Shown: positions 45,593-54,599, counted from the stretch's first letter. The stretch is DNA of 64,000 nucleotides from Mycolicibacter senuensis (GCF_002101885.1 NZ_LQPS01000035.1:1-64000), one strand, 5' to 3'. Program-made: numbers and translations. The notes: a model not told the origin generated them from the sequence alone.

Positions 45593-48500
45593 ATGGGATC
45601 TTCGTTTGTACACCTACATAACCACACCGAGTACTCGATGCTCGATGGCGCGGCGAAGATCGCCCCGATGCTGGCCGAGGCGCAGCGTCTGGAGATGCCG
45701 GCGATCGGGATGACCGACCACGGAAACATGTTCGGCGCCAGCGAGTTCTACAACGGCGCCACCAAAGCCGGTATCAAACCGATCATCGGGGTGGAGGCGT
45801 ACATCGCGCCCGGTTCCCGCTTTGACACCCGCCGGGTCCACTGGGGGGACCCCGGCCAGAAAAGCGATGACGTCTCCGGCAGTGGCTCCTACACCCACCT
45901 GACGATGGTGGCCGAGAACGCCACCGGGTTGCGCAACCTGTTCAAGCTGTCCTCGCTGGCCTCGTTCGAGGGCCAGCTCGGCAAATGGTCGCGGATGGAC
46001 GCCGAGATCATCGCCGAGCACGCGGAGGGGATCATCGCCACCACCGGCTGCCCGTCCGGGGAGGTGCAGACCCGGTTGCGGCTGGGCCAGGACCGTGAAG
46101 CGCTGGAGTCGGCCGCCAAATGGCGGGAGATCTTCGGGCCGCAGAACTATTTCCTGGAGGTGATGGACCACGGGCTGGCCATCGAACGCCGGGTTCGCGA
46201 CGGGCTGCTGGATGTCGGACGCAAGCTCGGCATCCCGGCGCTGGCCACCAACGACTGCCACTACGTCACCCGCGACGCATCCCAGAACCACGAGGCGCTG
46301 CTGTGCATTCAGACCGGCAAGACGCTGTCGGATCCCACCCGGTTCAAGTTCGACGGGGACGGCTACTACCTGAAGTCGGCCGCCGAGATGCGTGCGCTCT
46401 GGGACGACCAGCTGCCGCAGGCGTGTGACTCCACCCTGCTGATCGCCGAGCGGGTTCAGTCCTACGCCGATGTCTGGGCGCCGTCCGACCGGATGCCGGT
46501 GTTCCCGGTTCCCGACGGCCACGATCAGGGGTCATGGCTTCGCCACGAGGTGGCGGCCGGGCTGCAAAGGCGCTTTCCGGCCGGGGTGCCGGCCGAATAC
46601 ACCGATCGGGCCGCCTATGAGATCGATGTCATCTGCGGCAAGGGATTCCCGTCCTACTTCCTGATCGTCGCGGACCTGATCGACTACGCGCGTTCGATCA
46701 ACATCCGGGTGGGCCCGGGCCGCGGCTCGGCCGCCGGATCGCTGGTGGCCTACGCGCTGGGCATCACCAACATCGACCCGATCCCGCACGGGTTGCTGTT
46801 CGAACGCTTCCTCAACCCGGAACGGCCGTCGGCTCCCGACATCGACATCGACTTCGACGACCGCCGGCGCGGCGAGATGGTGCGTTATGCCGCCGAGCGG
46901 TGGGGCAGCGACCGGGTCGCCCAGGTGATCACCTTCGGCACCATTAAAACCAAAGCGGCGCTGAAGGACTCGGCCCGCGTCCATTACGGACAGCCGGGTT
47001 ATGCGATCGCCGACCGGATCACCAAGGCGCTGCCGCCGCCGATCATGGCCAAGGACATCCCGCTGTCGGGTATCACCGATCCCAACCACGAGCGGTACAA
47101 AGAGGCCGCCGAGGTTCGCACGCTGATCGACACCGATCCCGACGTGCGCACCATCTACGAGACCGCCCGCGGCCTCGAGGGCCTGGTCCGCAACGCCGGG
47201 GTGCACGCCTGCGCGGTGATCATGAGCTCCGAGCCGCTCATCGACGTGATCCCGCTGTGGAAACGGCCGCAGGACGGCGCCATCATCACCGGTTGGGACT
47301 ATCCGTCGTGCGAAGAAATCGGCCTGCTGAAGATGGACTTCCTGGGCCTGCGCAACCTGACGATCATCGGGGACTGCCTGGAGAACATCAAGGCCAACCG
47401 GGGCATCGATCTGGATCTCGACTCGGTGCCGATGGACGACCCGGCCACCTACGAGCTACTGGGCCGCGGCGACACCCTGGGGGTGTTCCAGCTCGACGGC
47501 GGTCCGATGCGTGACCTGCTGCGCCGCATGCAGCCCACCGAGTTCAACGACATCGTCGCGGTGCTGGCGCTGTACCGGCCCGGCCCGATGGGCATGAACG
47601 CCCACAACGACTACGCCGACCGCAAGAACAACCGCCAGGCGATCAAGCCCATCCATCCCGAACTCGAAGAGCCGCTGCGTGAGATCCTCGCCGAGACCTA
47701 CGGTCTGATCGTCTACCAAGAGCAGATCATGTTCATCGCGCAGAAGGTGGCCTCCTACACGATGGGCAAGGCCGATGCGCTGCGCAAGGCCATGGGCAAG
47801 AAGAAGCTGGAGGTACTGGAAGCCGAATACAAGGGCTTCTACGACGGGATGACGGTCAACGGGTTCTCCGAGAAGGCCGTGAAAGCGTTGTGGGACACCA
47901 TTCTTCCCTTCGCCGGCTACGCGTTCAACAAGTCGCACGCGGCCGGCTACGGTCTGGTGTCCTACTGGACGGCTTATCTGAAGGCCAACTACCCGGCCGA
48001 ATACATGGCCGGACTGTTGACGTCGGTCGGTGACGACAAGGACAAGGCCGCGATCTACCTGGCCGACTGCCGCCGACTGGGCATCACCGTATTGCCGCCG
48101 GACGTCAACGAATCCGAGTTGAACTTCGCCTCGGTGGGTTCTGACATCCGCTATGGCCTGGGCGCGGTGCGAAACGTCGGCGCCAACGTGGTCGGGTCGT
48201 TGATCGCCACCCGAACACACAAGGGCCGCTTCACCGATTTCTCCGACTACCTCAACAAGATCGATATCGCAGTCTGCAACAAGAAGGTCACCGAATCGTT
48301 GATCAAGGCCGGTGCCTTCGACTCGCTGGGGCATCCGCGCAAGGGTCTGTTCCTGGTGCACACCGACGCGGTCGACTCGGTGCTGGGCACCAAGAAGGCC
48401 CAGGCTATGGGACAGTTCGACCTGTTCGGCGGCGGTGATGGCGAAAGCTCCGGCGCGGACGCGGTTTTCGGGATCCGGGTGCCCGATGAAGAATGGGCCG

Positions 48501-49132
48501 ACAAGCACAAACTGGCCCTGGAGCGGGAGATGCTCGGGCTCTACGTCTCGGGGCACCCGCTCAACGGCATCGCCCATCTGCTGGCCGCGCAGGTCGACAC
48601 CGCGATCCCGGCGATCCTGGAGGGCGACATCGCCTCCGACACCCAGGTGCGGGTGGGCGGGATCCTGGCATCGGTGAACCGCCGGGTGAACAAGAACGGT
48701 CTGCCCTGGGCGTCAGCGCAATTGGAGGATCTCACCGGCGGCATCGAGGTGATGTTCTTCCCGCAGACCTACTCCGCCTATGGAGCCGAGGTCGTCGACG
48801 ACGCCGTGGTGCTGGTCAGCGCCAAGGTGAACATCCGCGACGACCGGATCTCACTGATCGCCAACGAGCTGGTGGTGCCGGACTTCTCCGCCAACGCCGC
48901 GGATCGCCCGCTGGCGGTCAGTCTGCCGACCCGGCAATGCACGATGGACAAGGTCAGCGCACTCAAACAGGTGCTGACCCGCCACCCCGGCACGGCCCAG
49001 GTGCAGCTGCGGCTGATCAGCGGGGAGCGGATCACCGTGCTGGAACTGGACCCGTCGCTGCGGGTGACGCCGTCGTCGGCGCTGATGGGTGACCTCAAGG
49101 CGCTACTAGGGCCGGGCTGCCTCGGCGGCTGA
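45593..49132 (+). CDS. dnaE1: DNA polymerase III alpha subunit
   Basis: 1179 residues, the replicative polymerase. PHP domain starts at [15 protein letters not shown] (metal-binding, the proofreading exonuclease in mycobacterial DnaE1). Polymerase Asps in [11 protein letters not shown] (~415) and later in the fingers ([15 protein letters not shown] region). A beta-clamp motif QFDLFG lies near residue 943, and an OB fold follows ([16 protein letters not shown]). The ATG has TAGACT (45578-45583) nine bases upstream, with no clear ribosome site. The toxin-antitoxin operon begins only 22 bases after the stop. Confidence 0.97.
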   Translation: MGSSFVHLHNHTEYSMLDGAAKIAPMLAEAQRLEMPAIGMTDHGNMFGASEFYNGATKAGIKPIIGVEAYIAPGSRFDTRRVHWGDPGQKSDDVSGSGSYTHLTMVAENATGLRNLFKLSSLASFEGQLGKWSRMDAEIIAEHAEGIIATTGCPSGEVQTRLRLGQDREALESAAKWREIFGPQNYFLEVMDHGLAIERRVRDGLLDVGRKLGIPALATNDCHYVTRDASQNHEALLCIQTGKTLSDPTRFKFDGDGYYLKSAAEMRALWDDQLPQACDSTLLIAERVQSYADVWAPSDRMPVFPVPDGHDQGSWLRHEVAAGLQRRFPAGVPAEYTDRAAYEIDVICGKGFPSYFLIVADLIDYARSINIRVGPGRGSAAGSLVAYALGITNIDPIPHGLLFERFLNPERPSAPDIDIDFDDRRRGEMVRYAAERWGSDRVAQVITFGTIKTKAALKDSARVHYGQPGYAIADRITKALPPPIMAKDIPLSGITDPNHERYKEAAEVRTLIDTDPDVRTIYETARGLEGLVRNAGVHACAVIMSSEPLIDVIPLWKRPQDGAIITGWDYPSCEEIGLLKMDFLGLRNLTIIGDCLENIKANRGIDLDLDSVPMDDPATYELLGRGDTLGVFQLDGGPMRDLLRRMQPTEFNDIVAVLALYRPGPMGMNAHNDYADRKNNRQAIKPIHPELEEPLREILAETYGLIVYQEQIMFIAQKVASYTMGKADALRKAMGKKKLEVLEAEYKGFYDGMTVNGFSEKAVKALWDTILPFAGYAFNKSHAAGYGLVSYWTAYLKANYPAEYMAGLLTSVGDDKDKAAIYLADCRRLGITVLPPDVNESELNFASVGSDIRYGLGAVRNVGANVVGSLIATRTHKGRFTDFSDYLNKIDIAVCNKKVTESLIKAGAFDSLGHPRKGLFLVHTDAVDSVLGTKKAQAMGQFDLFGGGDGESSGADAVFGIRVPDEEWADKHKLALEREMLGLYVSGHPLNGIAHLLAAQVDTAIPAILEGDIASDTQVRVGGILASVNRRVNKNGLPWASAQLEDLTGGIEVMFFPQTYSAYGAEVVDDAVVLVSAKVNIRDDRISLIANELVVPDFSANAADRPLAVSLPTRQCTMDKVSALKQVLTRHPGTAQVQLRLISGERITVLELDPSLRVTPSSALMGDLKALLGPGCLGG

Positions 49133-49138
49133 TACATC

Positions 49139-49155
49139 TGACTACAATGTAGTCA
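49139..49155 (+). promoter_or_regulatory. Palindromic operator-promoter of a toxin-antitoxin operon
   Basis: TGACTAC AAT GTAGTCA is a perfect 7-3-7 palindrome (49139-49155). Its centre is the -10 box TACAAT (49143-49148), six bases before the antitoxin ATG at 49155. Antitoxin dimer binding here would block RNA polymerase directly, the usual autoregulation of such operons. Confidence 0.7.
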
Positions 49156-49595
49156 TGGCTGCTCCGACCTCCGTCCGGTTCGACGCCGACGTCGCCGCCC
49201 GGCTGGCCCGGTTCGTTGCCGCCCGTCCCGGCTTGAGTGCCTCCGCGGCGACGAATCAGCTGGTCGACGAGGCGCTTCGGTGCCAAGAGCACCCCTTGGT
49301 GGTGTTCCGGGACGGCCCGGCCGGCCGCCGGGCTCGACTGATCGGCGGGCCGGATGTCTGGGAGGTGGCCCGCGCGCTGCGTAGCGCGCGCCTCAGCGAG
49401 CCCGACCTGGGCCCGGCGGCGTTGGTGGAGTTGGTCAGTGACACCAGCGGGGTCGACCCGATGCTGATCCGCGCCGCGATCGCCTACCAGGCGGCATTCC
49501 CGGCTGAGGTCGACGGCTGGATTGGCCGCGCCGAGGCCGAAGCAGCCGAAGCCCACGACCGCTGGGTACGTGAGCAGGAACTGCTCGGCCAGTGA
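49155..49595 (+). CDS. Ribbon-helix-helix antitoxin-like protein
   Basis: 146 residues. The N-terminal SVRFDADVAARLARFVAARPGLSASAATNQLVDEALR (residues ~6-43, in two halves) matches a ribbon-helix-helix DNA-binding domain with its beta strand and two helices. The rest has no recognised domain and probably wraps the toxin. ATG overlaps its own operator; leaderless layout. The stop overlaps the toxin GTG by four bases, so the pair is translationally coupled. Longer than most VapB antitoxins. Confidence 0.8.
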   Translation: MAAPTSVRFDADVAARLARFVAARPGLSASAATNQLVDEALRCQEHPLVVFRDGPAGRRARLIGGPDVWEVARALRSARLSEPDLGPAALVELVSDTSGVDPMLIRAAIAYQAAFPAEVDGWIGRAEAEAAEAHDRWVREQELLGQ

Positions 49596-49966
49596 CGCCG
49601 AGGCTGCTTCTCGACGAGATGTTCCACCACCGCATTGCCACCGACTTGATCGCGCGCGGCCACGACTGCCTGGCGGTTGCCGGACACCCGGATCTCCGGG
49701 AAGCCTCGGATGCTGACCTGCTGCAACAAGCCGTCGACGAGGATCGAACCTTGGTCACCAACAATGTGGTCGATTTCGAACGGCTCCGGCGCCAACGCAG
49801 CGCCGGCGACGAGCCCGTTCCGCCGCTGATCTATACCTCCGACACGGCTTTTCCCCGCAACCGCCGGTTTATCGGTCGCCTGGTCGCGGCCCTGGATCAG
49901 GCGTGCGCCGGCGATGCGGTCGCCGCGGCCGGTGGTGTCTTGTGGTTACGCGGCGTCGAGGAGTAG
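49592..49966 (+). CDS. DUF5615 PIN-like toxin
   Basis: 124 residues. LLLDEMFHHRIATDLIARGHD at the start and DADLLQQAVDEDRTLVTNNVVDF in the middle match DUF5615, a PIN-like RNase family; the acidic residues (Asp8, Glu9, the Asp of DADLL and the Asp of VVDF) would bind metal. Family members are toxins of VapBC-like systems. GTG start inside the antitoxin stop. The gene is followed after six bases by the convergent oxidoreductase. Confidence 0.82.
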   Translation: MTPRLLLDEMFHHRIATDLIARGHDCLAVAGHPDLREASDADLLQQAVDEDRTLVTNNVVDFERLRRQRSAGDEPVPPLIYTSDTAFPRNRRFIGRLVAALDQACAGDAVAAAGGVLWLRGVEE

Positions 49967-49972
49967 CGGCGC

Positions 49973-50425
49973 TCAGAGGGCATTCAGTGTCACCGCCACG
50001 ATGGCACTGTCGGGCCAGAGGGCGCGGCTGCGCGCCCGACGCAGTTTTTGGCGCAGCGGCAACTCCCGATGCACATTGGTCACGCCCGGGACCTGGATCA
50101 TCGGAATCACGTTCCACTGCCAGCCGTAGCGCCGGTGCAACCTGCGATTGGCGGCCTCGGCCTCGTTGCCGGAGAGAATCGTGGCCCGGCCGGCAACCGT
50201 GATGGCGCCGGGGCGGCACCGGCCGCGGTAGTCGCAGGGGACCACCTCGACATCGGGGTGTAGCGCCAGTCGCCGGGTCTTCGGGCCGATCTTGGTCCGG
50301 AACACCACGGTGTCGCCGTCCAGCGCGAACCACACTGGGGTGGCCACGGGCGAGCCGTCGCGGCGGAAGGAGCGCAGCAGGGCGTAACGGGCGCGGTGCA
50401 GTGCGTCGAGTCGTTGGTCGGGCAT
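49973..50425 (-). CDS. PPOX-class F420-dependent oxidoreductase
   Basis: 150 residues, split-beta-barrel flavin/F420 family common in mycobacteria. Seen: RYALLRSFRRDGSPVATPVWFALDGD (cut here into the two strands), FRTKIGPKTRRLALHPDVEV and a GRATILSGNEAEAANRRL helix. F420-dependent reductases act on biliverdin-like or quinone substrates; this one's substrate is unknown. The ATG at 50425 is preferred over an upstream TTG because a MerR-type promoter places transcription start at that ATG. Probably the target of the divergent MerR regulator. Confidence 0.83.
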   Translation of the reverse strand: MPDQRLDALHRARYALLRSFRRDGSPVATPVWFALDGDTVVFRTKIGPKTRRLALHPDVEVVPCDYRGRCRPGAITVAGRATILSGNEAEAANRRLHRRYGWQWNVIPMIQVPGVTNVHRELPLRQKLRRARSRALWPDSAIVAVTLNAL

Positions 50426-50431
50426 GACGCC

Positions 50432-50462
50432 AGTGAACAACCTAGAGTTGACTTTAAGTCAA
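50432..50462 (-). promoter_or_regulatory. MerR-type promoter with 19-base spacer and operator
   Basis: On the minus strand: -35 TTGACT (50457-50462), a 19-base spacer, and -10 TTCACT (50432-50437), six bases before the oxidoreductase ATG. In the spacer lies an inverted repeat ACTTAAAGT-CA-ACTCTAGGT (50440-50459, seven of nine positions paired). The overlong spacer with a central operator is the hallmark of MerR-activated promoters. Confidence 0.65.
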
Positions 50463-50479
50463 GGCGTCGAGGAGGTCGC

Positions 50480-50878
50480 ATGTCCGGCTCGCTGACCATC
50501 GGCGAGGTCGCCAGCCGCAGCGGTGTTGCCGCCACCACGCTGCGCTACTACGAGCAGGTTGGCCTGTTGGCACCGCCGCGGCGGGTGGGCGGCCAACGTC
50601 GCTACGACCCCGCCGTGCTGGCGCGACTCGAGATCCTCGGACTGTGCAAGTCGGCGGGTTTCGCTTTGGCCGAGATCCGGCTGTTGTTCGGCGACGACGC
50701 CCCCGGGCGCCCGGTGACCCGCGCGCTGGCGCGGGCCAAGCTCGCTGAGATCGACGCCCAACTGGAGGCGTTGGAGCGTGCCCGCGGGGTTATCGAGTGG
50801 GGCATGCGGTGCACCTGCCCGTCCATCGACGCCTGTAGCTGCGGTGTTCACCCACCGCCCAGCCTCGGCGTGCGCTGA
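50480..50878 (+). CDS. MerR-family regulator with Cys-rich C-terminus
   Basis: 132 residues. N-terminal helix-turn-helix: LTIGEVASRSGVAATTLRYYEQVGLL (two helices), the wing RRVGGQRRYD, then LKxCKSAGFALAEIR-like and a coiled dimer helix. The C-terminus has CTCPSIDACSCG, four cysteines in CxC-x6-CxC, a plausible metal or redox-sensing site, unlike the spacing in classical SoxR. ATG with GGAGGT four bases upstream. Divergent from the F420-type reductase through a 19-base-spacer promoter. The inducer is unknown. Confidence 0.88.
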   Translation: MSGSLTIGEVASRSGVAATTLRYYEQVGLLAPPRRVGGQRRYDPAVLARLEILGLCKSAGFALAEIRLLFGDDAPGRPVTRALARAKLAEIDAQLEALERARGVIEWGMRCTCPSIDACSCGVHPPPSLGVR

Positions 50879-50914
50879 GCGGCTGCCGGCCCCTGCACGC
50901 AGCTGAACCTTAAC

Positions 50915-51299
50915 GTAACGTTCAGGTCTGTTTCCGATAACAACACCGCATCACCGGTGTAACGTCTGAAACTTCACGCACAACTGTGTGACCCGGGGGG
51001 AGGGGCCATTCGTGATGCCTGGAGACGTCGGCCGAGCTGGGTTCTGCATCCAGTACGCCGGCGATGCGGTCTCGGCCTACTTGTGGAATAGTCTCGATAA
51101 CTTGAGTTATGTCGCGGCGCCCGACCACCAGGCCCCGGCGATTCCGTGGGCCGGTCCGGACGCCCGCCCCGGCGGGTACGTAGCGGTGGCGTAACCGTGG
51201 AGCAGCACATAAGGTGTCGAAGTTGAGCAAACCGGACGCTCAGCGTGAACAAAAAAATACGTCAGATTCGGATGTGAGTCGGGTAACGCGAGTGTAACG
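50915..51299 (+). promoter_or_regulatory. Four GTAACG elements upstream of a secreted-protein gene
   Basis: The 476-base gap between merR and 51355 holds GTAACG on the plus strand at 50915, 50959, 51283 and 51294. The last two form GTAAC-N6-GTAAC (51283-51298). This could be read as an MtrA-type direct repeat or as a GlnR-type GTNAC-N6-GNAAC box; the sequence alone does not choose. Apart from these and the small frame at 50988, I see nothing else in the gap. Confidence 0.45.
50988..51194 (+). pseudogene. Small frame resembling the C-terminus of the next secreted protein
   Basis: A 68-codon frame (GTG 50988, or ATG 51015 with GGGGGGAGGGG upstream). Its middle, RAGFCIQYAGDAVSAYLWNSL, lines up with SAGLIQIAEAAPAFLWNSL near the end of the protein encoded at 51355-52077, with one gap; the following AAPDHQAP also resembles AAVPDYLLP. 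Codons such as TTG, AGT, AAT and TAT are AT-rich for this genome. It may be a decayed duplicate that lost its N-terminal part, or a short expressed gene. Confidence 0.4.
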
Positions 51300-51354
51300 T
51301 TCGTCACCTGAGCTTCACAGGTACACATTTGCAACAAGCTTAACGGAGGCAGTC

Positions 51355-52077
51355 ATGTGGAAATCGCGTCGTCTTCTTACCCTGCTCGGGGTAGGCGCCG
51401 CTGCTGGGTTCGCCGCACTGGTGCTGCCTATGTCCACCGCTCACGCGGACCCCTTCACGGACAACGACGGCAACATCTACGAGACGTGTGACGGAGTGGT
51501 CTGCCTGGTGATGGACGACATCCGGGCGGGCAATTGGACGTACGAAGGTATCCGCCCGTTCATCACCGACTGGAAGGCCGACCAGCCCTACCTGGTGCAG
51601 TACAACGGTGAGGACGTCGGCAGCTACACCGTCAAGATCGAGGACTACTGGAACTCGTTCTACTCCAGCTCCGCGTACCAGTTCGGAAACTTCGTCGCCA
51701 ACCCCGCCCTGGCCGACGATTTCGACCTGAAGAGCCTGGGCAATTTCGGGTATCTGGACGGCGCTTCGATGTACCAGGTCACCATCGGCGACTTCACCAA
51801 CCTGACGATCAACGACGTGGGCCCGCATGACATGAACTACTGGGTCATGTCCTTCGGCGACATCAACTACAGCGTGGTGACCGACCCGATCAACGGCGTA
51901 TCGGCGGGCCTGATCCAGATCGCCGAGGCAGCCCCGGCATTCCTCTGGAACAGCCTGTTCCACTCCGACATCGAGCTGGCCGCCGTGCCGGACTACCTGC
52001 TCCCGGCGGACCCGTTCGCCAGCCTCGACTTCAACCCGTCCGACTACCTCGACCTGGGCTCGTTGCTGGGCATGTAG
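51355..52077 (+). CDS. Secreted protein of unknown function
   Basis: 240 residues with a clear signal peptide: RRLLTLLGVGAAAGFAALVLP and an AHA-DP cleavage site near residue 32. The mature part is acidic and aromatic (DNDGNIYETCDGVVCLVMDD with two cysteines; YWNSFYSSSAYQFGNF), with no known domain or catalytic motif. I recognise the type as a mycobacterial exported hypothetical. ATG with GGAGG upstream. Preceded by the GTAACG elements and a possible degenerate copy of its C-terminus. Confidence 0.82.
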   Translation: MWKSRRLLTLLGVGAAAGFAALVLPMSTAHADPFTDNDGNIYETCDGVVCLVMDDIRAGNWTYEGIRPFITDWKADQPYLVQYNGEDVGSYTVKIEDYWNSFYSSSAYQFGNFVANPALADDFDLKSLGNFGYLDGASMYQVTIGDFTNLTINDVGPHDMNYWVMSFGDINYSVVTDPINGVSAGLIQIAEAAPAFLWNSLFHSDIELAAVPDYLLPADPFASLDFNPSDYLDLGSLLGM

Positions 52078-52087
52078 CCCGGCGGCT

Positions 52088-52921
52088 TCAGAACTTGTAA
52101 CGCAGCACCCGGGCCTTGCCGGCCACCGACTTGAACCGGCCGGCAACCTGGGTGAGCGTGCGGGCCGCACCGGGGAACGAGTCGACCTCGGCGGCATGTG
52201 CCAGGCAGGCCTGCTCGACCAGGCGCAGCCTCGGCTCCCACCGCTCGGGGGTGTGCGGGTCGCGGAAGCCGGGGTTGGCCCACACGTGGCGCAGCAGGCT
52301 GAACATGCCTCGCGGCGCGAGCTTCATCGACAGTGAGCTGAGCGGCCCCACCCGGCCGTAGTCGTTGAACGCCAGCTCACCGCTGGCGAAATGGTCGATG
52401 AGCTGGCCGAACACCGCGGTGACCTGCGCTTCGGTGAGAAACGCGAACAGGCCGTCGGCGATCACCATGGTGGGCCGACCGACCGGGATGCCGGACGTCC
52501 AATCGGCAGCGGTCAGATCGGCGGCGATGACGTGCTCTGCGGGCTGGGCCGGCAGCAGTTTGTCGCGCAATGCGACCACCCGCGGGAGGTCGATGCTGTA
52601 CCAATCGACGCCCGACGGCGGCTGTACCCGGGCCAGCGGTTCGTTGAGACCGGCCCCCAGATCCACCACGACGGCCTGCGGGTTGGCGGTGGTGTACCGG
52701 CGGACCCGATCGTCGAGCATCTTGGCGCGCAGTGCGGTTTGGCGCACCACACCGGCCGGGATCCGCAACCCGGCGAAGTCGTAGTCGATCAGGCCGACGA
52801 CCCGGTCGGAGAACGCGTCGCCGAGGATCGGCGTCTCGGCACGGTAGTCGAGGGCGCGCGCATACGCGGTGAGAAACGCGGTCTGCTCGACCTGGCTGAA
52901 TTCGGTGACGGCAATCGGCAT
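52088..52921 (-). CDS. LCM-family SAM-dependent O-methyltransferase
   Basis: 277 residues, same family as 14109-14939. VEQTAFLTAYARALDYRAETPILGD at the start (in two halves), AVVVDLGAGLNEPLARV (SAM motif I), WYSIDLPRVVALRD (motif II) and MVIADGLFAFL. Substrate unknown. The ATG at 52921 has TACGGT six bases upstream, a leaderless promoter, which decides against the longer frame. Convergent with the secreted-protein gene, ten bases apart. Confidence 0.87.
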   Translation of the reverse strand: MPIAVTEFSQVEQTAFLTAYARALDYRAETPILGDAFSDRVVGLIDYDFAGLRIPAGVVRQTALRAKMLDDRVRRYTTANPQAVVVDLGAGLNEPLARVQPPSGVDWYSIDLPRVVALRDKLLPAQPAEHVIAADLTAADWTSGIPVGRPTMVIADGLFAFLTEAQVTAVFGQLIDHFASGELAFNDYGRVGPLSSLSMKLAPRGMFSLLRHVWANPGFRDPHTPERWEPRLRLVEQACLAHAAEVDSFPGAARTLTQVAGRFKSVAGKARVLRYKF

Positions 52922-52927
52922 GGGGCC

Positions 52928-52933
52928 ACCGTA
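52928..52933 (-). promoter_or_regulatory. Leaderless -10 box, LCM methyltransferase
   Basis: TACGGT on the minus strand with six bases to the ATG at 52921; no ribosome site. Confidence 0.5.
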
Positions 52934-52996
52934 AGCGATCAAGCGGCCGCCCGGCCGTGCCCGGGCAAAGCCGGGTCGCCGCGGTGGCGGCGCCGC

Positions 52997-53002
52997 TAAC
53001 GT
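52997..53002 (+). promoter_or_regulatory. Leaderless -10 box, echA
   Basis: TAACGT with seven bases to the ATG at 53010; no ribosome site. Divergent from the methyltransferase promoter. Confidence 0.5.
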
Positions 53003-53009
53003 CGACACC

Positions 53010-53795
53010 ATGGAATCGCAGCAGGCCGCCACCGTCGCGGCGACGGCGGACGGTGCGCTCGGCTCGATCACCTTGAATCGCCCGGACAAGCTCAATCCGC
53101 TGAGCACCGTCACCCTGGAGGAGTTGGTGGCCGCGGCCCGCTGGTTCGACGCCCGGCCCGCGGTGAAGGTCGTGGTCATCTCCGGCAGCGGCCGGGCGTT
53201 CTCCGCCGGGGCGGACCTGGCCGCGTTTGCCGCCGCCGCCGACGGCGCCGCAGCCCTGCGGGAGGCCGCCGACGCCGGACGGCGGATGGCCGAGGCGATC
53301 GAGGCGATGCGGGCGGTGACGGTGGCACGGCTGCACGGTCACTGCATCGGTGGTGGCGTCGTGCTGGCCGCGGCCTGTGATCTGCGGGTGGCCGCTGCCG
53401 ATACCCGGTTCTCGATACCGGAGGTCGATCTGGGTATCCCCCTGGCATGGGGCGGTATCCCGCGATTGGTCCGCGAGATCGGGCCGGCGTTGACCAAAGA
53501 ACTGGTGATGACCTGTCGGCCGTTCGGCGCCGACGAGGCGAAGGCGGCCGGCTTCGTCAACCGGGTGGTCGCCGAGGCGGACCTGGACGACGAGGTCGAG
53601 GCGTTGGTAGGCCAGTTGGCCGGCAAGTCCGCGCTCACCCTGGGCGGCACCAAGCGCCAGGTGAACGCGGTCACCGAGGGCATGGTGGGGACCGCACGCA
53701 GCTGGAACGACGCCGACGCGCTGGTCACCGCGGTGCACGACACCGAATCGCAGGCCTCGGCGATGGCGTATCTGGAACGGGTCCAGCGCCGCTGA
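53010..53795 (+). CDS. Enoyl-CoA hydratase/isomerase family protein
   Basis: 261-residue crotonase-fold protein. LGSITLNRPDKLNPLS at the start, GSGRAFSAGADLAAFA (oxyanion hole and CoA site, ~54-70), GHCIGGGVVLAAACDLRVA (second oxyanion segment) and EVDLGIPLAWGGIPRLV. The usual first catalytic Glu position is not obvious (HCIGGGVVLAAACD has none), and EVDLGIP supplies only the second, so isomerase or another crotonase reaction is possible. Co-directional with the DUF488 gene 35 bases later. Confidence 0.87.
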   Translation: MESQQAATVAATADGALGSITLNRPDKLNPLSTVTLEELVAAARWFDARPAVKVVVISGSGRAFSAGADLAAFAAAADGAAALREAADAGRRMAEAIEAMRAVTVARLHGHCIGGGVVLAAACDLRVAAADTRFSIPEVDLGIPLAWGGIPRLVREIGPALTKELVMTCRPFGADEAKAAGFVNRVVAEADLDDEVEALVGQLAGKSALTLGGTKRQVNAVTEGMVGTARSWNDADALVTAVHDTESQASAMAYLERVQRR

Positions 53796-53830
53796 GCACG
53801 CCCGGCGCGGCCGTCTGAAAGGGGAGTACC

Positions 53831-54358
53831 ACGGCGATCTTCACCTTCGGGCACGGCACCGCGGACGCAGCGGAGATCACCACGCTGTTGACCGGCGCCG
53901 GGGTGCGCCGGCTGGTCGACGTGCGCACCGCACCGGGCAGCCGACGCAATCCCGACAGCGCACGCGAGGCGATGCAGCAGTGGCTGCCCGAAGCCGGCGT
54001 CGGCTACCGGTGGGAGCCGCGGTTGGGCGGTTGGCGCCGGGGCAGCGGCGACAGCCCGGATGTCGGACTGCGCAATGCATCATTCCGCTCGTACGCGGGC
54101 TATATGCGCTCGGATGACTTTCGGGACGGCATCGCCGACCTGCTGGCCGAAGCGGCCGGCGAACAGGTCGCGGTGATGTGCGCCGAGACCGTGTGGTGGC
54201 GCTGCCACCGAAAACTGATCGCGGACTACCTCACGTTGATCCACGGCGTAGAGGTGTGTCATCTGATGCACGACGGAAGGTTGCGGGAGCACCGGCCCAT
54301 GGCGGAGGCGCGGATCGACGGTGATGTGCTGGTGTACGACGGCCCGCCGCCGGACTGA
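53831..54358 (+). CDS. DUF488 protein with no ordinary start codon in front of its conserved N-terminus
   Basis: About 175 residues. The family opens with a strand ending in GH(S/G)T; here IFTFGHGTADAAEITTLL is encoded from 53837, then RRLVDVRTAPGSRRNP and the cysteine-bearing CAETVWWRCHRKLIADYL. Between the upstream in-frame TGA (53816) and this conserved part there is no ATG, GTG or TTG; the first TTG (53888) would remove the signature. AAAGGGGAG (53818-53826) is a good ribosome site, so translation may begin at ACG 53831 or ATC 53837. Otherwise a start-codon mutation has damaged it. Function of DUF488 is unknown. Confidence 0.7.
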   Translation, partial: TAIFTFGHGTADAAEITTLLTGAGVRRLVDVRTAPGSRRNPDSAREAMQQWLPEAGVGYRWEPRLGGWRRGSGDSPDVGLRNASFRSYAGYMRSDDFRDGIADLLAEAAGEQVAVMCAETVWWRCHRKLIADYLTLIHGVEVCHLMHDGRLREHRPMAEARIDGDVLVYDGPPPD

Positions 54359-54385
54359 AACACGCTCCCGGGCGATGCGGTGGGA

Positions 54386-54586
54386 TCAGCCCTGCGTCAG
54401 GCCCAGCACCAGCCATACCGCGGTGCAGACGCCGGCCGCGCTCAGCACTGCGGCCGCGGCACTGGTCGTGGCCGCGCCGACGACCAGCAGGGTGACCAGG
54501 CCGACCGCCAACGCGATCAGTTTGTAGGCCGGCCACGGCACACCGGCGATCGGCACCTGGTGCCGTGGGCGCTCGGCGGTCGTCAT
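54386..54586 (-). CDS. Small two-helix membrane protein
   Basis: 66 residues: a polar start, then two hydrophobic helices (LIALAVGLVTLLVVGAA and VLSAAGVCTAVWLVLGL). No recognised family. The gene is supported by TACCGT seven bases before its ATG (54594-54599), a leaderless layout like its neighbours, and by membrane-like composition. It converges on DUF488. Confidence 0.6.
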   Translation of the reverse strand: MTTAERPRHQVPIAGVPWPAYKLIALAVGLVTLLVVGAATTSAAAAVLSAAGVCTAVWLVLGLTQG

Positions 54587-54593
54587 AGCGTTA

Positions 54594-54599
54594 ACGGTA
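54594..54599 (-). promoter_or_regulatory. Leaderless -10 box, small membrane protein
   Basis: TACCGT on the minus strand with seven bases to the ATG at 54586. Confidence 0.45.
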
